Shown here: in pieces, positions 52,006-60,257 of the stretch
Numbering within the stretch: the first letter of the stretch is position 1
Layout of the letters: every line of letters begins with the position of its first letter
Notes under the pieces: generated by a model
The model's database searches: none
Told to the model about the DNA's origin: nothing
The model's input: only the letters and a program-made list of their open reading frames with translations
Made by a program: the position numbers and the translations under genes
Assembly: GCA_965204095.1 (NCBI GenBank)
Contig: OZ241991.1
Location: forward strand, 5,642,001-5,706,000
Direction of reading: 5' to 3'
From: JAPPLB01 sp965204095
Lineage (GTDB): Bacteria; Acidobacteriota; Terriglobia; Bryobacterales; UBA6623
Length of the DNA: 64,000 nucleotides

Positions 52006-54717
52006 CTACTGACTACGCGTCCAGGTTTCGAAGTTCCACAGTTCCGAATCCCAGGCGTTCATCCGCACGCCCTCGATGTCGTTCGAGTGAGCCGACACGT
52101 TTCCGCGGTGAATCAGCGGGATGATCGAATAGCTTCCGACAAGCAGGTCGTTGAGCGCGATCGTGATCTGGTTACGCTGTTCCATATCAATGGTGTTCTG
52201 CAATTCGTCATAGAGCCGATCGTATTCGTCAGACTGGAAGCGCTGGACGTTTCGACCGTGGAACGAGTTGGCCGCTCCAGCGATCTGGTCTGTGAGCCAG
52301 GATCCCAGGTAGCCCTCCGGGTCCACACCGTCGTTGGAGTACATCTGAACGTCGGCGTAGAACCTGCCCAACGTGTCAGGGCTGTCCGGGTCACCGCCGA
52401 AGAAGACCGATGAATCGATATTTTTCAGTTCGGTCTCGACGCCAAGCTCCGCCCACCAGCCTTTGATCAACTCCTGGGTGGTCTGACGCACCGAGTTCGT
52501 CGAAGTCTGGAAGAGGATCTTCAGCGGAATGCCTTCGCGCTCCCGCACGCCGTCGCCGTCGGAATCCACGATCCCGGCATCGTCGAGAATCTCCTTCGCG
52601 AGAGAGATGTTCTGGACGAGGCATTCATCGTTGTTGGTCGATGCCTGGGCCGGTGGAGACGGCCAGACGTTGCAGGTCGGGCGGCCGGCATGCTCGCCGT
52701 AGCCGGTCCTGACCAAGGTGTCTCGGTCGATGGCCAGCGAAAGAGCCCGGCCGACAACCGGATCGGTCAGGAAGGGGTGCGGGTTCGTACCGTTTGCATA
52801 CTCCGAACGAAGATCGCCGAGACTGGCGTCCGGATTGGTTTGGTTGATCATCAGGCGTTCGACTGACGTGGCGAAGGCCGAGACAATGGTTCCTCCGCCG
52901 CCCGCCGAGATCGAAGCAAGGATCTCGGGTTCGACCTGGAGATTCCAGGCGTAGTCGGCCTCGTTGAGCTGAAGAACGGATCTCGCCGCATCGGCCGCTG
53001 TCCCTCCGCCTTTCAGGATCACCTCACCGAAAGACGGTAGACCGGACTCGACGCCGCGGTAGAGCGGATTGAACCGGTAGAGGACGCCGTCGTTGGTGCG
53101 GAAATCGGCCACGACGTAGGGGCCTGTGCCGATCGGACCGTAGTTTGCGTCGGTGCAGTCGGCGGCCGCCGCGCCCAGGCAGTCGGCGAACTGTGAGGCT
53201 TGGAGGATGGGGCTCTCGGAGGTCACGAACGGAGCATAGGGGAACGACGTCGGCCCATCGAACGTGATGGAGACGGTCCGCTCGTCGACCGCATCGACGG
53301 AAGCCACATTTTCGAAGCTTGAGGCTGCGGTACAGCCGCCGCCGGGGGCGGTGCAATATCGCCACGTGAAAACAACGTCGTTCGCGGTCAGCGGCGTGCC
53401 GTCGGACCAGACCACACCCCCCCGGAGATTCCAGGTGATCCTCGTACGGTCGTCTGAGACACCGCCGTTATCGAGGGTCGGAACCCGGGCAGCCAAGACC
53501 GCGACGATTTCGCCGTTCGGGTTGTACTCGGCCAGAGGTTCGATGACGAGCGATGCCGCCTCGGCATCTTTTGTGCCGCTGGAGAGGTATGGGTTGAGGA
53601 TGGTCGGCGCCTGCCAATACAGGAGCGTTGCGCTGCCGCCTTGACCTGCACTTTCGGAGTCATCACCTGTTGGTCGTTCCGGATCACCGTCACTGCCGTT
53701 ATCCTCCTCTGCCGACCCTGGGGGAACACCCTCGTCCGGATAATAGCCGCCGCCGACCAGGATCGGCAGACCATGGGCCACGGCCCTCTTGACGAACGTC
53801 ACCTTGCGCTGCATCTCGCCGTTGGCCGGATTCCGCGCCGTGTAGTACAGCAAGGTTTCCCCGAACGCATCCCCCACGCTCACCACGTCTCGGCCCCCGA
53901 ACGGGCCGTCCATCATGTCGTTCAACTCCGAAACGCCGGCGCCCGGCTGCCCGCTGTCGGGATCGCCGCTGAACAGTGTGTAGCCATTGATGTCCAGGCC
54001 GAACAGATAGATCGAGCCATGCTTCCAGCGGGGATCGGTCGCCAGCGCGATCGTGGCGAAATAGCCTTTCGACTCCAGCTCCATGGCGGCGCAACGGACG
54101 AACTCCTGCAGCCTCTCCTCGGAAGGATCGGTCTCCAGTCCCATGGCGTTGACCTCTACGCTGTTGCAGGTGCCCGGAATGTCGCGGCGGTAGATCCCCG
54201 AGCCGATCGCTGCCGGGGTCCCGTCCCAGTCGAGGCTCTTGACGTAGGAAGCCTTCGGCTCGTCCCGGCCCGTCGCCGGATTGGTGAAGCCGTAGTAGAT
54301 CCAGCCCTCGCCGACGGTGCTCAGGATACGATGCCATTCCCGGTAGAAGTAGTTTCCGAAGGCGTCGAGGCGCAGCTCCTCGAAATGGGTTCCTTCCCGC
54401 GACGGGTCGGGCGGGAAGACGAGGCTTCGCGTCTGATCGGTCATCGGTGTGACTTCGGAGACGAAGATATAGATCTGTCCGCTTCTCCAGCGCTCGTCTT
54501 CGTAGAACGCGCGGCGGGCCTCTTCGAACCCGGCTTCCTGGACGAACTCGTAGGCGCATTGCACGAAAACCTGAACGTCCTCCGTGGTGCGCACCGCTCC
54601 GGCGGTGATCGAATAATCCGAGCAAGACAGATTTTCAGTGGAGCCGACAGCCTGTGGAACGGCGCACGGCAGGATGATCAGAATCAGAACTCGGGGAAAA
54701 CTAAGTTTCATCATCAT
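52006..54717 (-). CDS. Exported fusion of two Cache-like domains and a family 5 solute-binding domain
   Basis: A 903-residue secreted or periplasmic protein. The signal peptide spans about 1-26 (LILIILPCAVPQAVGS). Two tandem Cache-like sensor domains follow (about 40-190 and 195-345); each contains the 'W.ygf.NPatG..e.K..yvk' pattern (GEGWIYYGFTNPATGRDEPKAS and LLYYTARNPANGEMQRKVTF) and ends 'GSGIY/GGGYY'. After an acidic Gly/Asp linker (about 347-375) comes an SBP_bac_5 peptide/nickel-type binding domain (about 378-890: LNPYLSSGTKD, WNLRGGVVWSDGTPLTANDV, NYGPIGTGPYVV, ALSLAIDRDTLV, DPEGYLGSWLTD). No ABC permease is next to it, so it may sense rather than import. The stop TAG is the edge of a family A end. 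Confidence 0.83.
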   Translation of the reverse strand: MMMKLSFPRVLILIILPCAVPQAVGSTENLSCSDYSITAGAVRTTEDVQVFVQCAYEFVQEAGFEEARRAFYEDERWRSGQIYIFVSEVTPMTDQTRSLVFPPDPSREGTHFEELRLDAFGNYFYREWHRILSTVGEGWIYYGFTNPATGRDEPKASYVKSLDWDGTPAAIGSGIYRRDIPGTCNSVEVNAMGLETDPSEERLQEFVRCAAMELESKGYFATIALATDPRWKHGSIYLFGLDINGYTLFSGDPDSGQPGAGVSELNDMMDGPFGGRDVVSVGDAFGETLLYYTARNPANGEMQRKVTFVKRAVAHGLPILVGGGYYPDEGVPPGSAEEDNGSDGDPERPTGDDSESAGQGGSATLLYWQAPTILNPYLSSGTKDAEAASLVIEPLAEYNPNGEIVAVLAARVPTLDNGGVSDDRTRITWNLRGGVVWSDGTPLTANDVVFTWRYCTAPGGGCTAASSFENVASVDAVDERTVSITFDGPTSFPYAPFVTSESPILQASQFADCLGAAAADCTDANYGPIGTGPYVVADFRTNDGVLYRFNPLYRGVESGLPSFGEVILKGGGTAADAARSVLQLNEADYAWNLQVEPEILASISAGGGGTIVSAFATSVERLMINQTNPDASLGDLRSEYANGTNPHPFLTDPVVGRALSLAIDRDTLVRTGYGEHAGRPTCNVWPSPPAQASTNNDECLVQNISLAKEILDDAGIVDSDGDGVREREGIPLKILFQTSTNSVRQTTQELIKGWWAELGVETELKNIDSSVFFGGDPDSPDTLGRFYADVQMYSNDGVDPEGYLGSWLTDQIAGAANSFHGRNVQRFQSDEYDRLYDELQNTIDMEQRNQITIALNDLLVGSYSIIPLIHRGNVSAHSNDIEGVRMNAWDSELWNFETWTRSQ

Positions 54718-54878
54718 GACAACGTTCCAGATCCTGTCGGACCAAATCTCTCGTCTCTGCGGCGTCAACTTGGCATTCTGATGGATGTTCCCTCGGTCCT
54801 TCTTCGGGATACGGTGTGCTTGACACTCTCAGTTTTCTCGGTCGGGACCGAGCGGACAACCTGTTGACAGAATACAGC

Positions 54879-55061
54879 TAGCCTGCATTTCTCACCACGT
54901 GGCGAGGCGAAGTGCGTGAGAGGGCCGTCAGGACGAGGCGCGAGCTGCTTGGCGCGCGCAGGCGTACTTGAACAGTACGTTGAGCACGGCAAGCAAGCGT
55001 AACGAAGTCCTGGCGGCCATATGGTGTGCTTCGACCGTCGGGTGGTGAGAAATGCAGGCTA
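54879..55061 (+). repeat. Family A repeat, copy A19 (full length)
   Basis: A 183-bp copy with CTA on both flanks. The right edge forms the TAG stop of the first M19-like gene. It lies upstream of the Cache-SBP gene, 160 bp from its start. Confidence 0.93.
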
Positions 55062-56345
55062 GGCCACCAGGTTTGCTTCCAGGACCCGCAAGACGTTCTG
55101 ACCGATGATCTTCTGAATCACCGCATCGGAATGGCCTCTCTGAACGAGGCCGACGGTGAAGAATGGCCAGTTGGTCCAGGCCATGGATTGCTTCATGCGG
55201 TCGGTGGTCTTGAAGTCGTCGGGCGGCCATAGGGCGGCCCATCGAGGCCGGCGCCTCGGCCGCTCCGGCAGCTTGGCCGCCTCACGGGCCGTATGTCGTG
55301 ACTGATAGGCGACATCGGTGCCGATCGCCACATGGTCAGGGCCGAACTTCTTGACGACGTGATCAATGTGATCGAGCAGCGCCGTGATGCCGCCGCCGTG
55401 CCGGAGAAATCGTGGGATGCAGCAGATTCCGATGTAGCCGCCGGTGTCGGCAATCGCCCGGATGACGTTGTCGGGTTTGGAGCGGATGTGCTCGTACAGC
55501 GCCCCGCACGTGGAGTGGCTGGCGATCATCGGTTTCGATGACCGTTGCGCTGCTTCGAGGCTGGTCTGCCAGCCGGAGTGCGATACGTCGACGATCACGC
55601 CGACGCGGTTCAGTTCGTCCACCGCCGCGCGCCCGAAATCGCTCAAGCCGCCGTTCGCCGGCTCAGCGCAGCCGTCGCCCAGCCTGTTCCGGCGATTGTA
55701 AGTGACGTGCATCATGCGAATGCCGAGCTGATGGAAGACGCGGACATAGCGCAGTTCATCTTCGACGGAGACCCAGGCCTGCGTGAGAGGTACGCCGTTG
55801 CCGCCGAAGTACAGGCAACCCACACCGTCCCGTTTAGCCTGACGGACGTCGTCAGGGAAGACCGCACGCCGCAGAATGTCGCGGATCGAGTCCGTCAAAT
55901 AGGTGAAGCGCGCCAGGCGTTTGATGAGAACCAGCGGGTCGCTGCCCTCTTCACCGCAGACCTGGAAGACGCAGGTGACGCCGGAAGCCTTCCAGGCTTG
56001 GAGGAACTCGGAGCGCTCCGCCGGGTCGACTGCCGCGCGGGTCATGAACATGTCTTCGTGCATGTCATGCAGCTCGATCTCCGACGTTCCGGCCTCCATG
56101 GCTTTCCGCATGGCGTCGCCGTCAATGGCGGCCTGTGGGCCGGCTGCGTACGCGTCGAACACGATCGAGTTGGCGTGCAGTTCGAGGCCATGATCGAGGT
56201 CCCTCTGGCTGGGCCTGAGCATGTCGAGCGCTACCTTCCTGGCGTGCTCGATGGGTTCGTTGGGAGCCTCGGATTGAGCCAGGGCTGCGGAAGCCGCGGC
56301 TGTAGTCCCCAGAAAATTACGGCGAGTCATGGCTTGTGACGACAT
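55059..56345 (-). CDS. Tat-exported M19 (membrane dipeptidase-like) amidohydrolase, copy 1
   Basis: A 428-residue protein with a Tat signal (MTRRNFLGTTAAASAALA). M19 features: GLSDFGRAAVDELNRVGVIVDVSHSG (zinc-ligand His), SKPMIASHSTCGAL (second His) and GPDHVAIGTDVAY (Asp). The first HxD ligand pair of classic dipeptidases is not evident: the matching strand reads SIVFDAY, so metal number or chemistry may differ. It may act on dipeptides, D-amino acid amides or related compounds in the periplasm. It is about 85-90% identical by eye to the second copy at 58411-59697. GAGAGG precedes the start. The stop TAG lies in repeat A19. Confidence 0.8.
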   Translation of the reverse strand: MSSQAMTRRNFLGTTAAASAALAQSEAPNEPIEHARKVALDMLRPSQRDLDHGLELHANSIVFDAYAAGPQAAIDGDAMRKAMEAGTSEIELHDMHEDMFMTRAAVDPAERSEFLQAWKASGVTCVFQVCGEEGSDPLVLIKRLARFTYLTDSIRDILRRAVFPDDVRQAKRDGVGCLYFGGNGVPLTQAWVSVEDELRYVRVFHQLGIRMMHVTYNRRNRLGDGCAEPANGGLSDFGRAAVDELNRVGVIVDVSHSGWQTSLEAAQRSSKPMIASHSTCGALYEHIRSKPDNVIRAIADTGGYIGICCIPRFLRHGGGITALLDHIDHVVKKFGPDHVAIGTDVAYQSRHTAREAAKLPERPRRRPRWAALWPPDDFKTTDRMKQSMAWTNWPFFTVGLVQRGHSDAVIQKIIGQNVLRVLEANLVA

Positions 56346-56469
56346 GGCGTGGACCTCTCACGGAGCTGGCGGCGGGCCGGCGTGGCTGCCCGTTCTCGAA
56401 CGGTGGATGTACCGTAAGGTCCACATCCTTGCATCCACGATCACGCAGCAAGACACCGAACTGCTGGCA

Positions 56470-56675
56470 AAGCCTGCATTTCTCACCACGTGGCGAGTCG
56501 AAGTGGGTGAGAGGGCTGTCAGGACTAGGCGCAAGCCGGGCGGAGGAAAAAGGCGCGAGCCGCTTGGCGCGCGCAGGCGTACTTGACTGTACGTTGAGCA
56601 CGGCAAGCAAGCGCAACGAAGTCCTGGCGGTCGTATCGCGTGCTCCGGCCGTCATGTGGTGAGAACTGCTGGCTA
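56470..56675 (+). repeat. Family A repeat, copy A20 (with a small internal insertion)
   Basis: A 206-bp copy whose left flank has decayed (AAAGCCTGC). A short GGGCGGAGGAAAAAGGCGC segment, as in A8, is inserted. The right end is decayed (GAACTGCTGGCTA) and shares its CTA with the IS1380-family element. Confidence 0.85.
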
Positions 56676-58413
56676 GCCCGCATTTCTCACCAGCGGCATT
56701 GCGAAGGGTTGAGAGGGGCCACAATAGGGTCTGAAGCTCGGAATCCTCACGGGGAGGAGGGACGAGGGCCGCTACGGGGCGTTTTCTACCGCCCCCGGCG
56801 ACCCGCCAACGTCCGTTTTTGGGGTTGTTGCCGACAGCAGACCCACTTAGCCCTACGGCCCCGGCAGAGCGCCCCAGGAACGCTGTTTTTGGGCTCACTC
56901 GGTGTTCTCAAACCGTTGCGCATCCCGGCGGACGCAGTGCCCGATACACCGCCGCGAACGCCTCCTCATAGGGATAGCCGCTGGCCAGCGACAGCTGCAC
57001 CCGCCGCACGCTCACCTTCACCAGCGCCCCGATCTTCAACAACCCCCGCCGGATCGTCTCCGTCTGGGCCCGCGCCCACTGCGTGCCCTCCAGCCCCAGC
57101 CGCCGCAGCCCCACCAGCAACACATACGCCAGCGACGACAGATGCAGCCGCAACTGATTGGCCCGCAGCGTCTCGCTGCTCATGCGATCCGCGAACAGAC
57201 TCAACTGCTCCTTGATGCGGTTCTCCGCTTCGCCTCGCTCGCAGTAGAGTTGTTCGTACAACCGTTGCGGCGGCCAACTCTCGGCATCCAGTGACGTCAC
57301 CACGTAGCGCGGATTCTCCTTGCCCACGAGTTGCTCCGCCTTCCCCACCACCCGCCGCGCCCGGCTCCAACTCTCAAGCGTCTGGTACTCAAACTCCGTA
57401 AAGACCCGCGCCGGCCGGCCCGTCTGCTGCTGCTGCCTTGCCGCCTCGTCGAGGGCCTCGTCGATCAGCGACCGCAGCCGCTCGTTGCGCGCCAGCCCCA
57501 ACACGTACTCCACTCCGTTCTGCTCGCACCAGTCCATCAACTCGTCCCGACAAAACCCGGAGTCGCCGCGCACGATGATCCTCACCTCCGGCCACTCTCC
57601 CCGGATCTGCGCCACGATCCTCTTCAGTTCCGCCACGCTGCCCTCCGCCGCGTCCTGATTCGCCACTCGCTGCCGCGCGCACAATACGTGCTCGCCGCTG
57701 AAGATGTACAGCGGCAAGTAACAGTAGTGTCGGTAGTAACCGTGAAAGAAACGCCCCTCCTGTTGCCCATGCAAAGGGGTGTCGGTGGCGTCGATATCGA
57801 GAATGATCTCGGCCGGCTCCTGCTGCTGCGCTTCCACAAACACGTCCACCAACAGGCGGTCGATCGCTGCGCTGTCGCAGCGGATCTTCTTATAGCGGTC
57901 CAGCCCGTCGCTCGTTCGTTCCAGTCGCTGCAACGTGCTCTTGCCCGCCAACGGCTGGCCGCGGTCACGCTCGCGGCGGCGCTGCTGCCCGCCCACGTCG
58001 CTCTTGCCCACCAGCAGCGCCACCAGCGGATCCCGGCGCAACTCGTCGTGATCGTTGAGGTCTTCGTATCCCAGCGCCAGTCCGTAGACCCGCTGCGAGA
58101 CCAACTCCCCCACCCGGTGTTCGATGCGCCGCGAATCGCGGCCATCCTCGAAGCAGGCCGCCAAGCGCGGTAGCAGGTTGATGCGCTGGTCCACCTCGCG
58201 CAACAGCAGCGCGCCGCCGTCGGAACTGATCACCCCGCCGTCGAAGCGGGCGCTCACCTGGCGCCGAAAATGCTTGGCGAAGGTGAAGCTGCATTGAGTA
58301 CACTCTGTTGTCATAGGGCTGCTTTCGGCTTGTGGCGCTAACGTTTTGGACATAAATGTTTTATGCCACACCAGGCAGCCCTTTTCCTACCCCCTGGTGA
58401 GATTTCCGGGCTA
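56674..58413 (-). mobile_element. IS1380 family element with family A-like ends
   Basis: About 1.74 kb. The left end reads CTA-GCCCGCATTTCTCACCA and the right end, complemented, CTA-GCCCGGAAATCTCACCA; family A begins CTA-GCCTGCATTTCTCACCA. For a further about 25 bp the left end also resembles family A (TTGCGAAGGG..TGAGAGGGGCC against GGCGAAGTGCGTGAGAGGGCC). One transposase gene fills the interior. Either this is the autonomous relative of family A or the IS sits in an old family A copy. The right CTA is also the stop codon of the second M19-like gene. Confidence 0.7.
56908..58314 (-). CDS. IS1380 family transposase (DDE)
   Basis: A 468-residue DDE transposase. Family blocks are clear: ARFDGGVISSDGGALLLREVD, CFEDGRDSRRIEHRVGELVSQRVYGLALGYEDLNDHDELR (split here only for naming), LDIDATDTPLHGQQEG (first Asp), VRGDSGFCRDELMDWCEQNGVEYVLGLARN (second Asp) and YCERGEAENRIKEQ (Glu). 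The frame is uninterrupted and the length normal, so it may be active. The start at 58314 (MTTECTQCSF) is the usual family start; a longer frame reaches 58371 into the terminal sequence. Confidence 0.92.
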   Translation of the reverse strand: MTTECTQCSFTFAKHFRRQVSARFDGGVISSDGGALLLREVDQRINLLPRLAACFEDGRDSRRIEHRVGELVSQRVYGLALGYEDLNDHDELRRDPLVALLVGKSDVGGQQRRRERDRGQPLAGKSTLQRLERTSDGLDRYKKIRCDSAAIDRLLVDVFVEAQQQEPAEIILDIDATDTPLHGQQEGRFFHGYYRHYCYLPLYIFSGEHVLCARQRVANQDAAEGSVAELKRIVAQIRGEWPEVRIIVRGDSGFCRDELMDWCEQNGVEYVLGLARNERLRSLIDEALDEAARQQQQTGRPARVFTEFEYQTLESWSRARRVVGKAEQLVGKENPRYVVTSLDAESWPPQRLYEQLYCERGEAENRIKEQLSLFADRMSSETLRANQLRLHLSSLAYVLLVGLRRLGLEGTQWARAQTETIRRGLLKIGALVKVSVRRVQLSLASGYPYEEAFAAVYRALRPPGCATV

Positions 58414-59697
58414 GCCCACTCGGTTCGCTTCCAGGACTCGCAAGACGTTCTGACCGATGATCTTCTGAATCACCGCGTCGGAATGGCCTCTCTGAACGAG
58501 GCCCACGGTGAAGAGCGGCCAGTTGGTCCAGGCGATGGATTGAATCATGCGGCCGGTGGTCTTGAAGTTGTCGGGCGGCCATAGGGCGGCCCATCGAGTC
58601 CGGCCCTTCGGCCGGGCAGGCAGCTTGGCCCTTTCACGGGCCGCATTGCGTGACTGATAGGCAACGTCAGTGCCGATCGCCGCATGGTCGGGGCCGAACT
58701 TTTTGACGACGTGATCAATGTGATCGAGCAGCGCCGTGATGTCGCCGCTATGCCGTAGAAAACGGGAGATGCAACAGATGCCGATGTAACCGCCGGTGTC
58801 GGCAATCGCACGGATGACGTTGTCGGGCTTGGAGCGCATGTGCTCGTACAGCGCCCCACACGTGGAGTGGCTGGCGACCATCGGTTTCGATGACCTTTGC
58901 GCTGCTTCGAGGCTGGTCTGCCAGCCGGAGTGCGCTACGTCGACGATCACGCCGACGCGGTTCAGTTCATCCACCGCCGCTCGCCCGAAATCGCTCAGGC
59001 CGCCGTTCGCCGGCTCCGCGCAGCCGTCGCCCAGTCGGTTCCGGCGATTGTAAGTGACGTGCATCATGCGAATGCCGAGCTGATGGAAGACGCGGACGTA
59101 GCGCAGTTCATCTTCGACGGAGACCCAGGCCTGCGTGAGAGGCACGCCATTGCCGCTGAAATACAGGCACCCCGCGCCGTCCCGTTTGGCCTGATGGACG
59201 TCGTCAGGGAAGACCGCGCGCCGCAGAATGTCCCGGATCGAGTCCGTCAAACAGGTGAAGCGCGCCAGGCGCTTGAGGAGAACCAGCGGGTCGTTGCCCT
59301 CTTCGCCGCAGTTCTGGAAGATGCACGTGACGCCGGAGGCCTTCCAGGCTTGGAGGAACTCGGCGCGCTCCGCCGGGTCGATAGAGGCGCGGGTCATGGT
59401 CATGTCTTCGCGCATGTCCTGCAGCTCGATCTCCGACGCGCCGGCCTCCATGGCTTTCCGCATGGCGTTGCCGTCAATGGCGGCGCGCGGTGCAAACCCG
59501 TACGCGTCGAACACGATCGAGTTGGCGTGCAGCTCGAGGCCGTGGTCGAGGTCCCTCTGGCTGGGCTTGAGAATGTCGAGCGCGGCTTTCCGGGCGCGCT
59601 CGATGGTTTCGTTGGGCGTGGTGGATTGGGCCAGGGCTGCGGAAGTCGCGGCCGTTGTTCCCAGGAAATTGCGGCGAGTCATGACTTGTGTTGACAT
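58411..59697 (-). CDS. Tat-exported M19 (membrane dipeptidase-like) amidohydrolase, copy 2
   Basis: A 428-residue near-duplicate of the gene at 55059-56345: the same Tat signal (MTRRNFLGTTAATSAALA) and the same VDVAHSG, ASHSTCGAL and GPDHAAIGTDVAY motifs, with VFDAY again where the HxD zinc pair is expected. Differences are scattered, with no gaps. The upstream 40 bp are also alike, so the duplication included the promoter-proximal region. The IS1380-family element separates the two copies, and its right-edge CTA gives this gene its TAG stop. Confidence 0.8.
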   Translation of the reverse strand: MSTQVMTRRNFLGTTAATSAALAQSTTPNETIERARKAALDILKPSQRDLDHGLELHANSIVFDAYGFAPRAAIDGNAMRKAMEAGASEIELQDMREDMTMTRASIDPAERAEFLQAWKASGVTCIFQNCGEEGNDPLVLLKRLARFTCLTDSIRDILRRAVFPDDVHQAKRDGAGCLYFSGNGVPLTQAWVSVEDELRYVRVFHQLGIRMMHVTYNRRNRLGDGCAEPANGGLSDFGRAAVDELNRVGVIVDVAHSGWQTSLEAAQRSSKPMVASHSTCGALYEHMRSKPDNVIRAIADTGGYIGICCISRFLRHSGDITALLDHIDHVVKKFGPDHAAIGTDVAYQSRNAARERAKLPARPKGRTRWAALWPPDNFKTTGRMIQSIAWTNWPLFTVGLVQRGHSDAVIQKIIGQNVLRVLEANRVG

Positions 59698-59810
59698 GGA
59701 GAAAACCTCTCACGGAGTTGGCGGCGAGGCGGCATGACCGCCCGTTCGTGAACGGTGAACGTACTATACTGTGTTTTAGTCGGGGTTGATGCCCCGGAGG
59801 GAAGATGGTC

Positions 59811-60257
59811 ATGAATCCTCGTCTCAAGTTTGGTCTCGTTACAGGAGTGATCGTCGGTGTGCTGGGCTGGTTGGCGATCGACGGAATTGAAGCCAATGCA
59901 ACGTACTATGTGACGGTCAAGGAACTTCACGCCATGGAGAACCCCAACGCCGAGCGGCGATTGCGGGTAGGGGGCGACGTGAAGGAGAACTCGATCGTCC
60001 GCAAGGCCGACAGTGTCGCATTCACGATCACCCAGGAAAATACCGAGCTGCAGGTTGTTTATGTCGGTCGCGATCCGCTGCCGGACACGTTCCGCAACGG
60101 GGCGCAGGCGCTCTGCACGGGCCGGCTGCGTGATGACCAGGTCTTCGAGGCGCGGCAGATTCAGGCAAAGTGCGCCTCGAAATACGAAGCCACGCCGGGG
60201 GAGGGCTCAGCACCCGTCTATAGCGCCGAGCCGGTCGAAAGCAAGGCGTCGCTCTAG
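59811..60257 (+). CDS. ccmE: Cytochrome c maturation heme chaperone CcmE, CxxxY variant
   Basis: A 148-residue periplasmic heme chaperone with an N-terminal membrane anchor (KFGLVTGVIVGVLGWLAI). The OB-fold core runs from RLRVGGDVKENSI to the C-terminal AKCASKY. The usual covalent heme ligand is His in HxxxY; here the motif is CxxxY (Cys-Ala-Ser-Lys-Tyr), as in the System I* variants of sulfate reducers and archaea. GGAGG lies 10 bp before the ATG at 59811. A TATACT at 59765-59770 may be the -10 of the operon promoter. The stop TAG is the left edge of the family D repeat. Confidence 0.85.
   Translation: MNPRLKFGLVTGVIVGVLGWLAIDGIEANATYYVTVKELHAMENPNAERRLRVGGDVKENSIVRKADSVAFTITQENTELQVVYVGRDPLPDTFRNGAQALCTGRLRDDQVFEARQIQAKCASKYEATPGEGSAPVYSAEPVESKASL

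Larger units (their letters stand above)
50640..52008 (+). repeat. Repeat mosaic bounded by family A ends (A17 left, A18 right)
   Basis: A 1.37-kb non-coding block opening with a family A left end (GCCTGCATTTCTC at 50641) and closing with a family A right end (GCAGGCTA at 52001-52008). Inside are heptamer arrays at about 50716-50742, 51026-51056, 51399-51420 and 51818-51840, and two copies of a block at 50770-50900 and 51085-51210. Two copies of module E lie at 51330 and 51752. Tandem ATTTCCC decamers lie at 51470-51500, and CCGATCAAGTGTCCACGCGC occurs twice (51515, 51589). No real gene: long frames here translate the repeats. The right edge is the stop codon of the Cache-SBP gene. Confidence 0.8.

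Noticed and set aside
51157..52413. 418-codon plus-strand frame with HETRITAF and NTNHGL repeats
   Set aside because: It translates the heptamer arrays and then runs antisense into the Cache-SBP gene; not a protein-coding gene.
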